A stretch of 64,000 nucleotides of DNA from an uncultured Aquimarina sp. (GCA_947498775.1 CANMLL010000010.1:124001-188000); one strand, 5' to 3'. Counted from the first letter of the stretch, positions 30,477 to 39,207 are shown. Notes: generated from the sequence alone by a model not told the origin. A program made the numbers and translations.

Positions 30477-31772
30477 ATGACCAAGAATTTTATAGAAGAG
30501 TTACGGTGGAGAGGCATGTTACATGATGCAATGCCTGGAACCGAAGAATATTTAATGGAACAAATGAGATCGGCTTATGTTGGATTTGACCCTACAGCAG
30601 ATTCATTGCACATAGGAAATCTGGTGCCTATTATGTTATTAGCACATTACCAAAGAGCAGGTCATAAGCCTTTTGCTTTGGTTGGGGGTGCTACGGGTAT
30701 GATTGGAGATCCTTCGGGGAAGTCTGCAGAACGTAACCTTCTTAACGAAAAAACCTTGCGCCATAACCAGGAAGCTATAAAATCTCAATTATCTAGGTTT
30801 TTGGATTTCGAAAGTAATACGTCTAATGCAGCTGTTTTGGTAAACAACTACGACTGGATGAAAGATTTTTCATTCCTCGGGTTTATCCGAGATGTAGGTA
30901 AGCATATTACCGTCAATTATATGATGGCCAAAGACTCGGTGAAAAACAGAATTTCGTCTGAATCTTCTGAAGGAATGTCTTTTACCGAGTTTACATATCA
31001 ATTGGTACAAGGGTATGATTTCCTTCATTTGTACAAAGAACATGACTGTACATTGCAAATGGGAGGAAGTGATCAATGGGGAAATATTACTACCGGTACA
31101 GAATTGATAAGAAGAATAGGTGGGGGCAAAGGCTATGCGCTTACTTGTCCGCTAATCACAAAATCTGACGGATCTAAATTTGGAAAGTCAGAAGGAGGCA
31201 ATGTATGGTTGGATGCTAATCGAACATCACCCTATAAATTCTACCAATATTGGTTAAATACCAGTGATGAAGATGCTGAAAAATATATCAAGATTTTCAC
31301 TTTTTTAGAGAAAGAGGAAATTGAAAGCCTTGTTGCATCGCATAAAGATGCTCCGCATATGCGCATCTTGCAAAAGAGATTGGCAGATGAAGTTACGGTA
31401 ATTGTGCATTCTCAGGAAGATTTGGACAATGCCATTAAGGCCTCTAATATCCTGTTTGGAAAATCTACTTCTGAAGATTTAAAACAGCTAGATGAAGCCA
31501 CTTTTTTGGATATTTTTGATGGTGTGCCACAAGCTGAAATCTCTAAAAATGTAATTGCAAACGGGTTAGAGATCATTGGAGCATTGGCAGAGCATACTAA
31601 TTTCTTAAAATCTAATGGAGAAGCTAGAAGGGCGCTGAAAGAAAACTCGATTGCAGTAAATAAGGAAAAAGTTACAGATAGTTTTTCAATATCAGAAAAA
31701 GATCTGATCAATAATCAATTTGTTTTACTACAGCGTGGTAAGAAGAACTATTTTGTGATTAGAGCTATTTAA
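30477..31772 (+). CDS. tyrS: tyrosine--tRNA ligase
   Basis: A 431-residue class I enzyme with [14 protein letters not shown] (HIGH variant), [26 protein letters not shown] (Tyr and ATP recognition) and the KFGKSEGG variant of KMSKS. The C-terminal ~80 residues form the S4-like RNA-binding domain ([23 protein letters not shown]). It charges tRNA-Tyr. It appears monocistronic, with a -7 element upstream and a strong terminator downstream at 31821. Confidence 0.97.
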   Translation: MTKNFIEELRWRGMLHDAMPGTEEYLMEQMRSAYVGFDPTADSLHIGNLVPIMLLAHYQRAGHKPFALVGGATGMIGDPSGKSAERNLLNEKTLRHNQEAIKSQLSRFLDFESNTSNAAVLVNNYDWMKDFSFLGFIRDVGKHITVNYMMAKDSVKNRISSESSEGMSFTEFTYQLVQGYDFLHLYKEHDCTLQMGGSDQWGNITTGTELIRRIGGGKGYALTCPLITKSDGSKFGKSEGGNVWLDANRTSPYKFYQYWLNTSDEDAEKYIKIFTFLEKEEIESLVASHKDAPHMRILQKRLADEVTVIVHSQEDLDNAIKASNILFGKSTSEDLKQLDEATFLDIFDGVPQAEISKNVIANGLEIIGALAEHTNFLKSNGEARRALKENSIAVNKEKVTDSFSISEKDLINNQFVLLQRGKKNYFVIRAI

Positions 31773-31778
31773 TATATC

Positions 31779-31803
31779 GCAGCCTGAGCCTGTCGAAGGC
31801 TAC
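31779..31803. repeat. dispersed TGAGCCTGTCGAAG hairpin after tyrS
   Basis: Loop motif TGAGCCTGTCGAAG at 31785-31798, enclosed by AGCCT/AGGCT with wider partial pairing. It is directly upstream of the tyrS terminator. Confidence 0.6.
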
Positions 31804-31820
31804 CATACGATCTTAAAAAA

Positions 31821-31857
31821 ACAAAGCCTACTAGAATTTCTTCTTAGTAGGCTTTGT
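31821..31857. terminator. bidirectional hairpin terminator between tyrS and the YHS gene
   Basis: Perfect 13-bp arms ACAAAGCCTACTA (31821-31833) and TAGTAGGCTTTGT (31845-31857), 11-base loop, A-rich upstream and T/C-rich after. It serves the convergent tyrS and YHS genes. Confidence 0.85.
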
Positions 31858-31918
31858 CAACTAACCAATCAATTATTGAAAAAACTTAACATTTCAATAC
31901 AGTTTTGAAGCAACTGTA

Positions 31919-32368
31919 TTACCTTTTTATTTTAATTTTCTCCCAATTTGTATCTGCTTTAACTTGCAGTTTTTTGGGATCTTCTTCTGTCCATTTATCT
32001 AAAGTATTCACTCCCCAGGCGTTATAAAACAAATATAACTTACCTTCTCTCACCTCAAAGGTTTTTGGATTAATATCTACTTTTTCATTATTAACTGCTA
32101 CCGCATAGGCACAATATCCTCCGTACTGTGGAACAAACTTTTCAGGGTTATTTTTAAACTTTTCCAGATTCTCCTGATTTGCAAACTTATATTTTACATC
32201 ATCATGCGTAGCTACAAATTTGATATCCCCTTTTATGGCTTTATTACCAAAATACTCTGTAACATCATATCCTTCAGCCACAAAACTTTTTTTGGTGTTA
32301 TAATCTATTTGTTGTGCACTTAATGTTGCTACAAAAACTAGTAAAATGATCGTCAACTGTTTTCTCAT
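31919..32368 (-). CDS. YHS-domain secreted protein
   Basis: A 149-residue protein with a signal peptide (MRKQLTIILLVFVATLSAQ) and a YHS-like domain around residues 25-85: GYDVTEYFGNKAIKGDIKFVATHDDVKYKFANQENLEKFKNNPEKFVPQYGGYCAYAVA. The GGYCAYA Cys is typical. YHS domains are metal-associated in several systems; the role here is unknown, but the export signal suggests a periplasmic or surface location. It is monocistronic. Confidence 0.87.
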   Translation of the reverse strand: MRKQLTIILLVFVATLSAQQIDYNTKKSFVAEGYDVTEYFGNKAIKGDIKFVATHDDVKYKFANQENLEKFKNNPEKFVPQYGGYCAYAVAVNNEKVDINPKTFEVREGKLYLFYNAWGVNTLDKWTEEDPKKLQVKADTNWEKIKIKR

Positions 32369-32486
32369 TTTTTCTTCTAAATAACCTTCACAAATTCAGT
32401 CGTAAAAAAATAAGATCATTACAATTTTAACATAATTATAAGACTAAAAGAGTGTTATGATAAAAGACGGGTTATTTTTTGTGATG

Positions 32487-33467
32487 TTACAAAGCTATCA
32501 AATTACAGCCTCTTATATCGCTGTTGTCGAATCTTCCTATAATCTCAAAACTCCCGTCATCATAAATTTTACCGAGATCTTGAGTGGCAATGAATGAACA
32601 AGAGTTAATATTGGCCAGGTCTATGATATTAATCCCTCCGGTTTTATTTGTTCCTAGAAGTGTAAGAGGGTCTTCGGGATTTCTTATGCAAATTTTCATC
32701 CAGGGAGGGCAATTAAAAATACCATTACCTTTAGAATAGGCTTGCGATAACAATTCGGTCATTCCGTACTCGCTATGAATTTTAGAAATTCCAAATCCTT
32801 TTTTAAGAGTTTCATGCAACTCTTGCCGGATCATTTCTTTTCTTCTTCCTTTCATTCCGCCGGTTTCCATAACGATAGTAGTATTATTTAACTTGACCAA
32901 ATGATTTTCGACTAGGTCTAATAAAGCAAAAGAAACGCCAAGAAGGAGTACTTTCTTGTTTTTGGTACTACAGTTTTGAAGAGTTTTGGCTAATTTTTCT
33001 GTTTCATAGAGGTAAAAACCACTTTCTGGGTTATGGCTATCTTGTATTAGTTTCTCTGCCATATAGACCAAAGATGATCCATCTCTTTCTAAATAGGAAG
33101 GTAATAGAGCCAGGATGATATATCCTGAAATATCCCCATAAAAATGTTGAAACCCTGATCGGAAACTTTTTTCATAAATCGTAAGATCGCTAACATAATG
33201 TTTGCTGGTACTACTCCCCGTAGTGCCACTACTGGTAAAAATTTTGGAGGTAGACGATGTAGTGCTTACAATTTTTTCTTGTTTAAAGAACTCGATAGGC
33301 AAATAGGGGATGTCTGTAATTTGTTTTACCGAAGTTTTGGTTATCCCCAGAAGGTTACAAAATCTTTGATAGATCTTGTTGTTGAGGTATTGATGGTTAA
33401 AAACCCGTAATGCCGTGTGTTCAAAATCTGTATTGTTTTGAATAGAAAAAATAGTGTCGGCAAGCAT
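32487..33467 (-). CDS. LuxE/acyl-protein-synthetase-like adenylate-forming protein
   Basis: A 326-residue protein of the LuxE-PaaK superfamily: N-terminal YLPIEFFKQEKI followed by the phosphate-binding SSGTTGSSTSKHYV at about residues 79-92, and in the C-terminal part HSEYGMTELLSQAYS and DLGKIYDDGSFEIIGRFDNSDIRG, the adenylate-forming signatures. In Bacteroidota it probably activates an acyl group as AMP ester for transfer; luciferase genes are absent, so it is not light production. It begins divergent from nothing within reach: the small T9SS gene is upstream on the same strand. A -7 element (TACCTTTG, minus strand) is at 33494-33501. Confidence 0.85.
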   Translation of the reverse strand: MLADTIFSIQNNTDFEHTALRVFNHQYLNNKIYQRFCNLLGITKTSVKQITDIPYLPIEFFKQEKIVSTTSSTSKIFTSSGTTGSSTSKHYVSDLTIYEKSFRSGFQHFYGDISGYIILALLPSYLERDGSSLVYMAEKLIQDSHNPESGFYLYETEKLAKTLQNCSTKNKKVLLLGVSFALLDLVENHLVKLNNTTIVMETGGMKGRRKEMIRQELHETLKKGFGISKIHSEYGMTELLSQAYSKGNGIFNCPPWMKICIRNPEDPLTLLGTNKTGGINIIDLANINSCSFIATQDLGKIYDDGSFEIIGRFDNSDIRGCNLIAL

Positions 33468-33570
33468 AAGAATTGTTCAACAAATTAGTAGAACAAAGGT
33501 ATAAAAACAGTTTTCTTTTTTAAGAAGTTGTTTTAAGATAAAATTTAATAAGTAGAAGACATACCTCTTC

Positions 33571-33921
33571 CTACTGTTCTTTTATAAGCTTCAATGTAGC
33601 TTGTTTTTCTCCTTCAGTAATTTTAATGACATAAACACCAGAATTTAAGTCACTGATGTCTAATTCTTTTCCAAAAAGAACCTCGAACTTCACTTTTTTA
33701 CCAAGAACAGTATATATAGTAATGGTTTTAGTAAGTTGTTTGGTAGAAGTAATATATACAATATCACCGGTAGCAGGATTAGGAAAAACACGCAACCCAT
33801 CTATCTTTTGTGATCTTTTAGAATCTTGTCTTTCGAACAGGTTAGACTGCGCCTGCATTCCTGAAGTGAAGGAGAAGCAAACCAATCCAATAAATATAAA
33901 TAGCAAGTAGATTTTTTTCAT
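33571..33921 (-). CDS. small type IX secretion cargo with C-terminal sorting domain
   Basis: A 116-residue protein: signal peptide (about residues 1-24) followed almost directly by a type A T9SS C-terminal domain, recognisable by LRVFPNPATGDIVYI and the final VYVIKITEGEKQATLKLIKE. There is hardly any mature domain between them, so the protein is a near-naked sorting domain. It would be exported, cross the outer membrane by T9SS and be attached to the surface. A function beyond that is not visible. The gap 33922-34214 contains an 11-bp inverted repeat (AAAGAATTATG near 34106, CATAATTCTTT near 34196) and otherwise A/T-rich DNA. Confidence 0.85.
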   Translation of the reverse strand: MKKIYLLFIFIGLVCFSFTSGMQAQSNLFERQDSKRSQKIDGLRVFPNPATGDIVYITSTKQLTKTITIYTVLGKKVKFEVLFGKELDISDLNSGVYVIKITEGEKQATLKLIKEQ

Positions 33922-34214
33922 AAAAAATTATTTTGGGGCAATAAAGATACAATTTTATAATTAAAAATTTTAATAAAGATTCATATACTTTTATGTTAAA
34001 TGGTGATTAAAAGGCTATTCAATAAGAAAATTACGGTTTTAACTTTAAAAAAATACTTTGAAATTAAAAATTAATGCCGCATATTTGTTCTATTATGAAG
34101 TTATAAAGAATTATGTACATCATTGTGCACATAGTATCCCCCCGATTTAGAAGCTAAAGAACCCTTTGGCAACTCCCTTTATTTTTTTATTTCTAATTCA
34201 TAATTCTTTACATA

Positions 34215-35621
34215 ATGGCTCAAAATAAACTTACTATTAGTCGCCTATTTTCTTATTTTAAAATTGCAGTTTCGGGCAAAGAACAGGAATTTACCACAGG
34301 AAGTATTCGCAAGGCAATTTTTATGCTTTCGGTACCTATGGTGCTCGAAATGATGATGGAATCGGTATTTTTTCTGGTAGATGCATACTTTGTATCCAGT
34401 TTGGGTGCCAATGCTATTGCCACAGTAGGACTTACAGAATCTGTACTTACTTTGGTATATGCAGTAGCAATTGGATTAAGTATGGGTGTAACCGCAATTG
34501 TTGCCCGTAGAGTGGGCGAGCAAGATGTTCCGGGTGCTTCGCAGGCTGCAGTGCAATCTATATTTCTTGGGATTGCAATTGCAATAATTATAAGTGGTAT
34601 TGGAATTCTTTTCCCTAAGGAAATTCTTGGACTTATGGGGGCCGAACCTGATTTGATTGCCAATGGGTATGGATATACTCAGGTTTTATTAGGGGGAAAT
34701 GTAACTATCATGTTATTGTTTTTGATTAATGCTGTATTTCGTGGTGCTGGAAATGCTTCGGTTGCCATGCGAGTATTGATTTTTTCGAATCTGTTAAATA
34801 TCATTCTGGACCCAATGTTTATTTTTGGTTTTGGGCCCATTCCGGCATTTGGAGTACAAGGGGCCGCAATTGCTACAACGATCGGAAGAGGTAGTGCCGT
34901 AATTTTTCAGTTACTTATTCTTTTTTATGGTTGGAGTAAGATCAAAGTTGGTTTTAAAGATATTGTTTTTCGTGCCGGGATTATGCTTAATTTGATTAGG
35001 GTTTCTCTTGGTGGGATTGGTCAATTTATAATAGGCACCTCAAGTTGGGTATTCCTGATGCGAATCATGGCAGAGTTTGGCAGCGAAGTGCTGGCAGGAT
35101 ACACCATTGCTATACGCGTATTGATGTTTACTTTGATGCCTTCTTGGGGGATGAGCAACGCTGCTGCTACTTTGGTAGGACAAAATTTGGGTGCTCAACA
35201 ACCTGAACGTGCCGAAATATCTGTCTGGAAAACTGGAAAATATAATGCCTATTTCATGTTGATCGTATCTATATTCTATTTGTTATTTGCCGAAGTGATC
35301 ATAAAAATCTTCAGCGATGAAGCATTGGTCATAGAATATGGAGCATTAAGCTTACGTGTGATTGCAGCGGGATATGTTTTCTACGCGTATGGGATGGTTA
35401 TTATACAATCCTTTAACGGAGCTGGAGATACCAAAACACCTACTATTATTAATTTCTTTTGTTTTTGGGTGTTTCAGTTGCCCTTTGCGTATTTGATGGC
35501 AATGGTATTCGATTGGGGTGCTATGGGTGTGTTTTTGTCCATTACTTTTGCTGAAGTACTAATTGCCGTAATTGGTGTTATTTGGTTTAAAAAAGGTAGC
35601 TGGAAAAAGGTGAAGGTGTGA
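34215..35621 (+). CDS. MATE family efflux transporter
   Basis: A 468-residue polytopic protein with about 12 helices in two related halves, typical of MATE multidrug exporters (GSIRKAIFMLSVPMVLEMMMESVFFLVDAYFVSSLGANAIATVGL in the first half; GNASVAMRVLIFSNLLNIILDPMFIFG in the middle; GAGDTKTPTIINFFCFWV in the second). It would export cationic drugs or metabolites with a Na+ or H+ gradient. The substrate is unknown. It is followed by 880 bases of non-coding repeat DNA. Confidence 0.93.
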   Translation: MAQNKLTISRLFSYFKIAVSGKEQEFTTGSIRKAIFMLSVPMVLEMMMESVFFLVDAYFVSSLGANAIATVGLTESVLTLVYAVAIGLSMGVTAIVARRVGEQDVPGASQAAVQSIFLGIAIAIIISGIGILFPKEILGLMGAEPDLIANGYGYTQVLLGGNVTIMLLFLINAVFRGAGNASVAMRVLIFSNLLNIILDPMFIFGFGPIPAFGVQGAAIATTIGRGSAVIFQLLILFYGWSKIKVGFKDIVFRAGIMLNLIRVSLGGIGQFIIGTSSWVFLMRIMAEFGSEVLAGYTIAIRVLMFTLMPSWGMSNAAATLVGQNLGAQQPERAEISVWKTGKYNAYFMLIVSIFYLLFAEVIIKIFSDEALVIEYGALSLRVIAAGYVFYAYGMVIIQSFNGAGDTKTPTIINFFCFWVFQLPFAYLMAMVFDWGAMGVFLSITFAEVLIAVIGVIWFKKGSWKKVKV

Positions 35622-35725
35622 GCGATTTATGAGGTGTTATGTTTGTGGAAGCAGGAAAGAGAAGATTGCTTATTTAAAATGAGGAGTTCTTTGTGGATAT
35701 TACTTTTACGTATTGCTTTATAAAG

Positions 35726-35930
35726 GCTTTCCCCTTTGGTAAAAGGCGAGAATGAATTAAGTAGTTGCGCTAACAACTCTTAAGAAGGAGGGGCTTGCTA
35801 CACGCTAGGTGTAAGTTTTGTAATTTCTATTGATCAGGAGAAGAGTGTTTAAACCTGTTTTAAACCCTCCGTCTTAATACTTTTCCTTAGAAAAGTATTA
35901 AGCCACCTCCCTTTGTCTAAAGGGAGGAGC
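35726..35930. mobile_element. MITE-like palindromic element, tandem copy 1
   Basis: Begins GCTTTCCCCTTTGG...AAAGGCGAG and ends CCTCCCTTTGTCTAAAGGGAGGAGC, i.e. self-complementary termini. Internal palindromes: a variable one (TTAAGTAGTTG...CAACTCTTAA) after the left end, and CTTAATACTTTTC-CTTA-GAAAAGTATTAAG at 35873-35902 before the right end. No frame of note. It is linked to copy 2 by about 40 bases shared with the next linker. The 105 bases between the MATE stop and this element (35622-35725) hold no feature I can identify. Confidence 0.65.
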
Positions 35931-35969
35931 TTTTGTGTGGTGTTGGAAAGTTTTTTACCATATCAAAAA

Positions 35970-36171
35970 GCTCTCCCCTTTGCAAAAGGGGAGAATGAAT
36001 TGAAGTTTTTGAAAAAAATTTCAAGAAAGAGGGGTTTGCTATACGTAAGGTTGGAAATATGTAGTTTACATGAATCCTAATAACAATGTTCAAGCCTTTT
36101 TCAAACTCTCCGTCTTAATACTTTTCCTTAGAAAAGTATTAAGCCACCTCCCTTTGTCTAAAGGGAGGAGC
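35970..36171. mobile_element. MITE-like palindromic element, tandem copy 2
   Basis: Starts GCTCTCCCCTTTGCAAAAGGGGAG and ends GGGAGGAGC. The palindrome after the left end is TTGAAGTTTTTG/AAATTTCAA; that before the right end is identical to copy 1 (CTTAATACTTTTC at 36114-36126 and its complement to 36143). The middle ~80 bases are the least conserved part. Confidence 0.7.
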
Positions 36172-36210
36172 TTTTGTGTGGTGTTGGAAAGTTTTTTACC
36201 ATATCAAAAA

Positions 36211-36410
36211 GCTCTCCCCTTTGTAAAGGGGAGAATGAATTGAAGTTTTTGAAAAAAAATTTCAAGAAAGAGGGGTTTGCTATACGTAAGGTTGAAAATA
36301 TGTAGTTTACATGAATCCTAATAACAATGTTCAAGCCTTTTTCAAACTCTCCGGATTTTAGGATTTTGAAAAATTCTAAAATCTACCTCCCTTTGTCTAA
36401 AGGGAGGAGC
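36211..36410. mobile_element. MITE-like palindromic element, tandem copy 3
   Basis: Starts 241 bases after copy 2 and is almost identical to it up to the second palindrome. There the sequence is replaced by an unrelated but still self-complementary one: GATTTTAGGATT (36354-36365) and AATTCTAAAATC (36372-36383), one G-T pair. Confidence 0.7.
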
Positions 36411-36441
36411 CGTTCTTGACTATACTTAGTACCATAAAGAA

Positions 36442-36469
36442 AACCGGAAATCAAATTTGATTTCCGGTT
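36442..36469 (-). terminator. terminator of the TSP3/T9SS gene
   Basis: A perfect 28-base palindrome, AACCGGAAATCAAA and its complement, followed on the minus strand by TTCTTT. It lies 33 bases beyond the stop codon of the gene at 36502. Confidence 0.85.
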
Positions 36470-36501
36470 ATAGGATTAAAATACTATTTGATTTTATAGC
36501 A

Positions 36502-37563
36502 TCATTCTCTTACGATTTTATAGGTGTCTGTACCATTTTTAACAATATAGAACCCTTTGGGGACACTTTGTACAAAAGATTCTTCCTCCTCTTTGGTTGC
36601 TAGAGTTTTTTGAGCTATCAAGAACCCTGATGCATTGTAAATCGATACTGTATATGGTTGTTCAAAAACGTGGATAGATTTGATCTCATTAGAGAAGAGT
36701 AGAGATGATCTGCCAAATGTCTCAACTTTTACAGGAATACTTTTATAATTATTCGAAGTGTTCTTATCCTTGCTTCCTGGTTCTACATCAATTACCAGAT
36801 AATAACTACCTAAATCTACAGGGAAATCACTGCTATAACTAAAGGAAGGATTTGTAAGATAGCTTCCTCCAGGTGCAATACTAGGAAGAGAAATAGCCTT
36901 GGATGTAGCTTGAACACCAAATTTACTATCTTTATTTTTAGACATATAAAATCTTATTTTTACAGGTTCTGAAACTGCCTCTCCTTTATTTTTAACAGTA
37001 AATTGTACCTGAATAGAATTACCGGTATATAGAATATGTTTTTTCGATCCCAACACACTTAGAGGGTTCGAGCAATCAAAACAGTTACTATAGGTAAAGA
37101 TATCTCCAGCACTTAAACTTAAATCATAATCTGTAGCTACTGGGCAGCCATTATTAGAAGCTGGACCTGGTTGATTAGGGCAATTATCTATTCCGTCTTC
37201 CACTCCATCATCATCTTGATCACAAAAAATAGGACCACTTAGTACAGCTGATGCATCAATTACCTCATCTTCATCGTCGAAAAAGTTATCTCCGGGAGTT
37301 GCAGATAAAACATAATAATATTTCGGATCATAGTTACGGAAGGGCTTAATAAAATAGATTTTTCCAACCTCTAGCTTTTTTCCTAGAATGACAATTTTAT
37401 GTCTGCTTCCAGAAGGAATCGATTCTCCTGAACAATAGGTTTTGGCGGTTTCTAAGCTAGTAGTCCTTAAGGATTTTAATCGATGCGAATACGGATCTTG
37501 ACCAAAAGAATAAAAAGATATAAGCAAAATCAGCCCTGTAAAAAACGTTTGTTTGAAATTCAT
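36502..37563 (-). CDS. secreted protein with TSP3-type calcium repeat, CARDB-like domain and T9SS sorting domain
   Basis: About 353 residues from ATG 37563 (a 37590 ATG would add nine residues). A signal peptide (FFTGLILLISFYSFGQ) precedes a region of unknown fold, a thrombospondin type-3-like Ca-binding segment (CDQDDDGVEDGIDNCPNQPGP, about residues 120-140), a CARDB-like cell-adhesion domain (IQVQFTVKNKGEAVSEPVKIRFYMSKN) and a C-terminal type A T9SS signal ending in YIVKNGTDTYKIVRE. It is thus a surface-displayed or released protein. It lies between two repeat blocks and is monocistronic. Confidence 0.85.
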   Translation of the reverse strand: MNFKQTFFTGLILLISFYSFGQDPYSHRLKSLRTTSLETAKTYCSGESIPSGSRHKIVILGKKLEVGKIYFIKPFRNYDPKYYYVLSATPGDNFFDDEDEVIDASAVLSGPIFCDQDDDGVEDGIDNCPNQPGPASNNGCPVATDYDLSLSAGDIFTYSNCFDCSNPLSVLGSKKHILYTGNSIQVQFTVKNKGEAVSEPVKIRFYMSKNKDSKFGVQATSKAISLPSIAPGGSYLTNPSFSYSSDFPVDLGSYYLVIDVEPGSKDKNTSNNYKSIPVKVETFGRSSLLFSNEIKSIHVFEQPYTVSIYNASGFLIAQKTLATKEEEESFVQSVPKGFYIVKNGTDTYKIVRE

Positions 37564-37706
37564 ACTATTTGGTTTTAAGAAGTTAAACAATACTTAAAAT
37601 TAAGTAAAAGAAGAGGTGGGTGTGTTGAGGGTTAACAGTATATAGGTGTTAATTTACAGTAATTTAAAGCACGTAAAGTTTTGGTAACATGTAGGGATTC
37701 CAAAAT

Positions 37707-37758
37707 CCTCCGTCCGCCTATGGGGCGGACACCTCCCTTAGGGTTAAGGGAGGAGCGC
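37707..37758. mobile_element. right-half fragment of the MITE-like element
   Basis: CCTCC, then the palindrome GTCCGCC (37712-37718) / GGCGGAC (37724-37730), then CCTCCCTTAGGGTTAAGGGAGGAGC. Only the right half of the element is present. Next to it is GCGCA/TGCGC. Confidence 0.6.
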
Positions 37759-37809
37759 ATAGCAGTGCGCAATGTATACCAAGTGTCATCTCTGCGCAAC
37801 CTTGCTAAA

Positions 37810-38014
37810 AGCTCTCCCCTTGTTAAAAGGGGAGAATGAATTGAAGTTTTTTTTGAAAAAACTTCAAGAAAGAGGGGTTCCAATACACGTAAGGCTCAAG
37901 CTGAGTAACTTTTGTTTCATCATGGTAATAAGGCTTAAGCTTGTTTTGAACCCTCCGGCTCTATGTTTTTTGTAAAAAAACATAGAGCCACCTCCCTTTG
38001 GTAAAGGGAGGAGC
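37810..38014. mobile_element. MITE-like palindromic element, copy 4
   Basis: Starts GCTCTCCCCTTGTTAAAAGGGGAG and ends GGGAGGAGC. Left palindrome TTGAAGTTTTTTTTG/AAAAACTTCAA; right palindrome GGCTCTATGTTTTTT (37957-37971) with its complement to 37989, different in sequence from copies 1-3. A further small hairpin AGTTTCA/TGAAACT lies at 38037-38055. Confidence 0.68.
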
Positions 38015-38165
38015 TTTTTTTATACAAAATTTCTTCAGTTTCAAAAAATGAAACTACTATGTGTTATTATTGCATTTTAGAAATAAAAAAACCGATAGTC
38101 TTTACAACCAGAAAATTGATAAAGTAAGCTCTGGCAAGCTTTACAAATGGTATTTTGTTATTCAT

Positions 38166-38438
38166 ATAGGATTAGCTGTTGCCTATATGAGCTTAGCTAG
38201 TGTATACATGAGGTTAGAAATTATTGAAATGAACTTGATAGTTGTCCAGATGAATTTCATCGATAACCAAATATGGTTAGCAGCAAACCTAATATAAATG
38301 AGCACTAACCAGATGAGGTTCGCAAGTGATCAAATACATTTGGTCGATAGACAGATGCATTTCATCTATCGTCAAATGAGGTTGTGTACTGCCCAAATGA
38401 GGTACGTGCCTTTTGAGGTGCATTTTATAGATAGTATT
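38166..38438 (+). repeat. 21-bp degenerate minisatellite of 13 units encoding heptads
   Basis: Thirteen consecutive 21-base units start at 38166 and every 21 bases to 38418. Most begin ATGAGGTT or a close variant and encode the pattern M/I-x-L/F-x-x-x-Q/E (for example MRFASDQ, IHLVDRQ, MHFIYRQ). Unit 7 contains an in-frame TAA (38295-38297). The opposite strand is also open over much of the block and gives heptads such as PHLTIDE and MHLSIDQ. Not a CRISPR array: there are no spacers. Confidence 0.75.
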
Positions 38439-38493
38439 ATAAAGAAAGGGGTTTGTACTATAATTATGAGTATTAATTAAAATAGAAATATAA

Positions 38494-39141
38494 ATGAACA
38501 AGAATCAATTAAAAAATTACCGTATGTTTTTGGCCGTACAAAACACAATAGATCAAAATACAACGATCTGGAGTGGTCATCCTAAGTTTACAGAAACCAA
38601 ACAACAATTTGATCTGGAAATTGATGGGATAGAACAATTGGGAGAAGAAGCTTCTAGAACTACCAAAGGGAAAACCAGGGATAAAAACCAGATACGTGCG
38701 ATTTTAGAGAAAAAACTGGTAGTGCTTAGTGGTACAGTATCGGCTTATGCTGCGATTACCTCTAATGAAACGCTGCAAAATACCGTAATTACTTCTAAAG
38801 CGGCATTAGAAGCCAAAAAGGAAACCGATTTGGTTATCTATAGCCATACGTTGGTAAAACAGGCAGAAGCATTGCAAGAAGTGCTTACCAATGAGTATGG
38901 TATGACGACCTCAGAGCTTGAAGATATAAAAACAACAACGGCAGAATTTAAGCCCCTAATCGGAAATGCCAAACCCGAGCAATCGGCTATTAATGCAGCA
39001 AAGCGCAATATCGATGATCATGTACAACAAGGTAAGTTTTTACTGAAAGAAATTTTGGATAAACTCATGATACGATACCAGTTTACCGATATCACTTTTT
39101 TTAACGAATATCAACAGTCGAGAACTATTGTGGATGTGTAG
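38494..39141 (+). CDS. uncharacterised all-helical protein next to the minisatellite
   Basis: A 215-residue protein of unknown function that is predicted to be mostly helical: many Glu, Lys, Ala and Gln, few Gly or Pro, and no signal peptide or membrane segment. From memory, similar proteins recur in Bacteroidota with an N-terminus like LKNYRMFLAVQNTIDQN and a C-terminal FNEYQQSRTIVD, a type I know only as hypothetical. It begins 56 bases after the minisatellite, so the repeat lies in its leader. A hairpin terminator follows at 39150. Confidence 0.7.
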   Translation: MNKNQLKNYRMFLAVQNTIDQNTTIWSGHPKFTETKQQFDLEIDGIEQLGEEASRTTKGKTRDKNQIRAILEKKLVVLSGTVSAYAAITSNETLQNTVITSKAALEAKKETDLVIYSHTLVKQAEALQEVLTNEYGMTTSELEDIKTTTAEFKPLIGNAKPEQSAINAAKRNIDDHVQQGKFLLKEILDKLMIRYQFTDITFFNEYQQSRTIVDV

Positions 39142-39149
39142 CTAGAAAT

Positions 39150-39192
39150 AAAGAAAGCTGCCTACTGGCAACTTTCTTTAAATATTTTTTTC
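39150..39192 (+). terminator. hairpin terminator after the helical protein gene
   Basis: Stem of 13 positions with one mismatch (AAAGAAAG-C-TGCC, 39150-39162, with GGCA-A-CTTTCTTT, 39167-39179), followed by a T-rich run. It also faces the end of the lipoprotein gene on the other strand. Confidence 0.7.
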
Positions 39193-39207
39193 TCTATTCA
39201 TCAGAAA

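Noticed and set aside
32487..33467. Bioluminescence (lux) cluster suggested by the LuxE-like gene
   Set aside because: No luxA, luxB, luxC or luxD in the neighbourhood; LuxE-like proteins are common in Bacteroidota without light production.
37632..37975. Two short frames in the repeat zone
   Set aside because: Both are built mostly from the MITE-like palindromes and carry no protein family.
35622..38160. CRISPR array
   Set aside because: The repeat period is 241 bp with long palindromic units, there are no short unique spacers and no cas genes.
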